IMG/VR virus record: IMGVR_UViG_3300032180_000029
Span: 1 to 32,808 of that record
Direction: 5' to 3' (one strand)
Origin: a virus
DNA: 32,808 nucleotides
The notes under the pieces are model-generated. The model worked only from the letters and a program-made list of their open reading frames with translations, was not told where the DNA came from and did no database searches. A program made the translations under genes and the position numbers. Of this stretch, positions 31,402 to 32,808 are shown piece after piece (positions within the stretch are counted from its first letter, which is position 1; each line of letters opens with the position of its first letter).

Positions 31402-32171
31402 CAGTTCAGCGTAGCAGCCTGCTCGAGCGCTTGCGCTGCGGCGTCGAGCGCCCCGGGGAAGCCTTCGAGCGCGTCACCGAGTGCGCGCATCAGCCGTCCC
31501 CAATGCTTCGAGCGTAGGATCATTGGAGCCGTGATCTCCGCTTCCCCGGAAACGCGCGCGAGCGTTTGGACGGCCCTCAAATACATTTCCTCCGCGCGCT
31601 TGCGATCCCCGATATCGGCGTCCTCGGGCAAGGCATCGATTTGCGCCTGCGCTCGCGCTACGGAGGCCCGACATCCCTCAAGCGCGCTGATAGGCGCCGT
31701 CAAAACAGCAGTCTTTGGCTTGGATGACGATTTGGGCTGAACTTTTGGCTTGATCGTCGGAGCGCGCGAGTTCTCCAAGTCGCTGCGCTCCATCAGCTGA
31801 GTCGCATGCTTGCCGTTTGCGCCGACTTTCGATGCCCCGACGCGGCGATATCCTAACCGCTCGAACCATCCAACCTTTTCCTCGATCGCCGATACCCATC
31901 GCGGCTTCAGATGCGCCATCAAAGCGCTGCCAACACCTCGGCCCTGCGCCTTGAGCGAGACGCTGAGCGCCTGCAGTTTGTCCTTCGCGATCAGCGCAAC
32001 ACCAAGATCGGCCTCCTCAACGACCGCAATGCAGGCACGACCCGTCGTAGCGCAGCGATAGAATAGTTCCCGACCGACGAAGCCCGGATGCTTCGCGGCG
32101 TTCAGGACTTTCTTGGCGCGATCGTAGTCGTCAGGGCCCAGCAGATCGAAACGCGGAATCGGGGACGTCAT
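31401..32171 (-). CDS. GNAT acetyltransferase domain fused to terminase-small-subunit-like domain
   Basis: 256 residues. Residues about 1-125 have a GNAT fold: the acetyl-CoA loop AQGRGVGSALM (75-85) after a LSVSLK strand, and WFERLGYRRVG (102-112), the usual C-terminal GNAT signature. A Lys/Ser/Pro linker (138-155) leads to a helical domain (158-256) with MYLRAVQTLARVSG, LRSKHWGRLMRALGDAL and a final helix, resembling small terminase subunits of Mu-like phages. Direct coupling to the large terminase supports the packaging role. The acetyl target, perhaps the host, DNA-binding protein or an antibiotic-like molecule, is unknown. Confidence 0.65.
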   Translation of the reverse strand: MTSPIPRFDLLGPDDYDRAKKVLNAAKHPGFVGRELFYRCATTGRACIAVVEEADLGVALIAKDKLQALSVSLKAQGRGVGSALMAHLKPRWVSAIEEKVGWFERLGYRRVGASKVGANGKHATQLMERSDLENSRAPTIKPKVQPKSSSKPKTAVLTAPISALEGCRASVARAQAQIDALPEDADIGDRKRAEEMYLRAVQTLARVSGEAEITAPMILRSKHWGRLMRALGDALEGFPGALDAAAQALEQAATLN

Positions 32172-32454
32172 AAAATCCTAGTCTGCCCTTGATTAGGTCG
32201 CTCGTCACGCGCCGCACGAGCCGAAGTTCCCACACGTACTGGCCCACGCTCGAGACCCCGCCCGTACGCGACTCGTCGCCAATTCGACCCTCGCGACAGT
32301 CCACGAGATCGACCACGGCGCACGCGCCTCCACCCCGACTCTCGCAGATCAGCAGAGGACCTCGATAACGTGTACGTCGAGAGCGAACCTCCAGCGTCTT
32401 ACTCCCGTCGGCGATCAGTCCCGCCCAAGGCGCACGCACGCTCAGAGCGCGCAT
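32131..32454 (-). CDS. ASCH-domain protein
   Basis: 107 residues from ATG 32454, with AGGAG 8 bases upstream; an in-frame GTG at 32463 is less well placed. The opening RALSVRAPWAGLIADGSKTLE and RTRYRGPLLICES, then ACAVVDLVDC, match the ASCH (PUA-like) fold, a small RNA-binding or nuclease-related domain common in phages. Its 3' end overlaps the terminase-fusion gene by 41 bases. The role in this phage is unknown. Confidence 0.75.
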   Translation of the reverse strand: MRALSVRAPWAGLIADGSKTLEVRSRRTRYRGPLLICESRGGGACAVVDLVDCREGRIGDESRTGGVSSVGQYVWELRLVRRVTSDLIKGRLGFYDVPDSAFRSAGP

Positions 32455-32456
32455 TT

Positions 32457-32645
32457 TTAGCACTCCTCGGACGATTCACTGGCCCGCGACAGCTTGCCCA
32501 GAGGATCGCGCGTGCGCATCAGCTTGCAGCGCAGAACCGAGGCCCGCATCGAGAGCTCGTCGCGTTCATCTTTTGGCGTTCGGCTTGAGTAGAGCGCCGA
32601 GCAAACGGCCTGAAGTTCCTGGAGCAGGCTCTGTCGCTTCGTCAT
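32457..32645 (-). CDS. Small helical protein, 62 aa
   Basis: ATG 32645, TAA ending 2 bases before the ASCH gene's ATG. It looks like a two-helix charged protein (SLLQELQAVCSALYSS, then ERDELSMRASVLRCKLMR). No family is recognised. It overlaps the next upstream gene by 80 bases, so one of the two may be misassigned. Confidence 0.45.
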   Translation of the reverse strand: MTKRQSLLQELQAVCSALYSSRTPKDERDELSMRASVLRCKLMRTRDPLGKLSRASESSEEC

Positions 32646-32808
32646 GAGTAAAATATAGAACGTCGGGAGCGAATTGTCGGCACTTTTTCCAGCATTTACG
32701 TGGCGTGCAGTGCTGACCGTTTAGGCACTGTTCCGGCGCACAAAACGTCGTGTCGCGAGCCCCGGCGGACACGTAAAGTACCGGAAGCGATCTGCTTTGG
32801 GAATTGTG
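32566..32808 (-). CDS. Cys-rich small protein, partial at window edge
   Basis: Open to the right edge of the window. A GTG at 32772 is the only visible start candidate and has a weak site. The middle contains C-A-P-E-Q-C, then H-C-T-P-R-K-C and K-K-C, suggesting a compact zinc- or disulfide-stabilised fold; similar motifs LPVLYVSAG and DVLYFTHDE flank it. It overlaps the 62-residue ORF by 80 bases. Unknown function; identity depends on sequence beyond the window. Confidence 0.4.
   Translation of the reverse strand, partial: HNSQSRSLPVLYVSAGARDTTFCAPEQCLNGQHCTPRKCWKKCRQFAPDVLYFTHDEATEPAPGTSGRLLGALLKPNAKR

Overview
The window is a stretch of a tailed-phage or prophage genome with a contractile (myovirus) tail and a Mu-like head. 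The DNA is GC-rich and very compact. Most neighbouring genes touch or overlap by 1 to 4 bases (ATGA, GTGA, TGATG), which suggests translational coupling. No integrase, attachment site, tRNA gene or host chromosomal gene is visible, so I cannot tell a free phage from an integrated prophage. High GC, several Cys-rich lipoproteins and Gly-rich low-complexity proteins would fit a Gram-negative, myxobacterium-like host, but that is inference.

Left arm, 1 to 4111, + strand: the end of a Gly-X repeat protein, a chain of four small unknown genes, a YqaJ/lambda-type exonuclease coupled to a probable single-strand annealing protein, two small unknown genes, and a pentapeptide-repeat protein. A convergent gap (4112-4294) contains arms of large inverted repeats, including a perfect 36-bp pair.

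Middle, 4295 to 8477: mostly - strand lysis/accessory genes. They include a DUF1906-type glycoside-hydrolase-like protein (probable endolysin), a small DNA-binding-like protein, a 37-residue membrane peptide, a stand-alone response-regulator receiver domain, two small lipoproteins, a papain-like cysteine protease and a multi-spanning membrane protein. One + strand lipoprotein gene is inserted against the direction of the operon.

Right, 8455 to 32808, - strand: the structural operon. In transcription order (right to left) it has small unknown genes, an ASCH-domain protein, a GNAT domain fused to a terminase-small-subunit-like domain, the large terminase, a Mu gp29-like portal, an S49 protease-scaffold fusion, a decoration protein, a Mu gpT-like major capsid protein, a connector, a gpG-like protein, a tail terminator candidate, sheath, tube, and a tail assembly chaperone. 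Then come the tape measure, baseplate hub/spike, gp25/W, J and I proteins, and tail-fibre-like proteins. The last fibre-like protein has a lipoprotein signal peptide.

The clearest unannotated element is a programmed -1 frameshift in the tail assembly chaperone. A G GGA AAA heptamer sits directly before the stop, followed after 6 bases by a perfect 16-base palindrome. It opens a 57-codon extension that ends just before the tape measure gene. Other points of interest are the phage-encoded receiver domain, the papain-like protease, the GNAT-terminase fusion, a beta domain shared by connector and sheath, and the cluster of lipoproteins.
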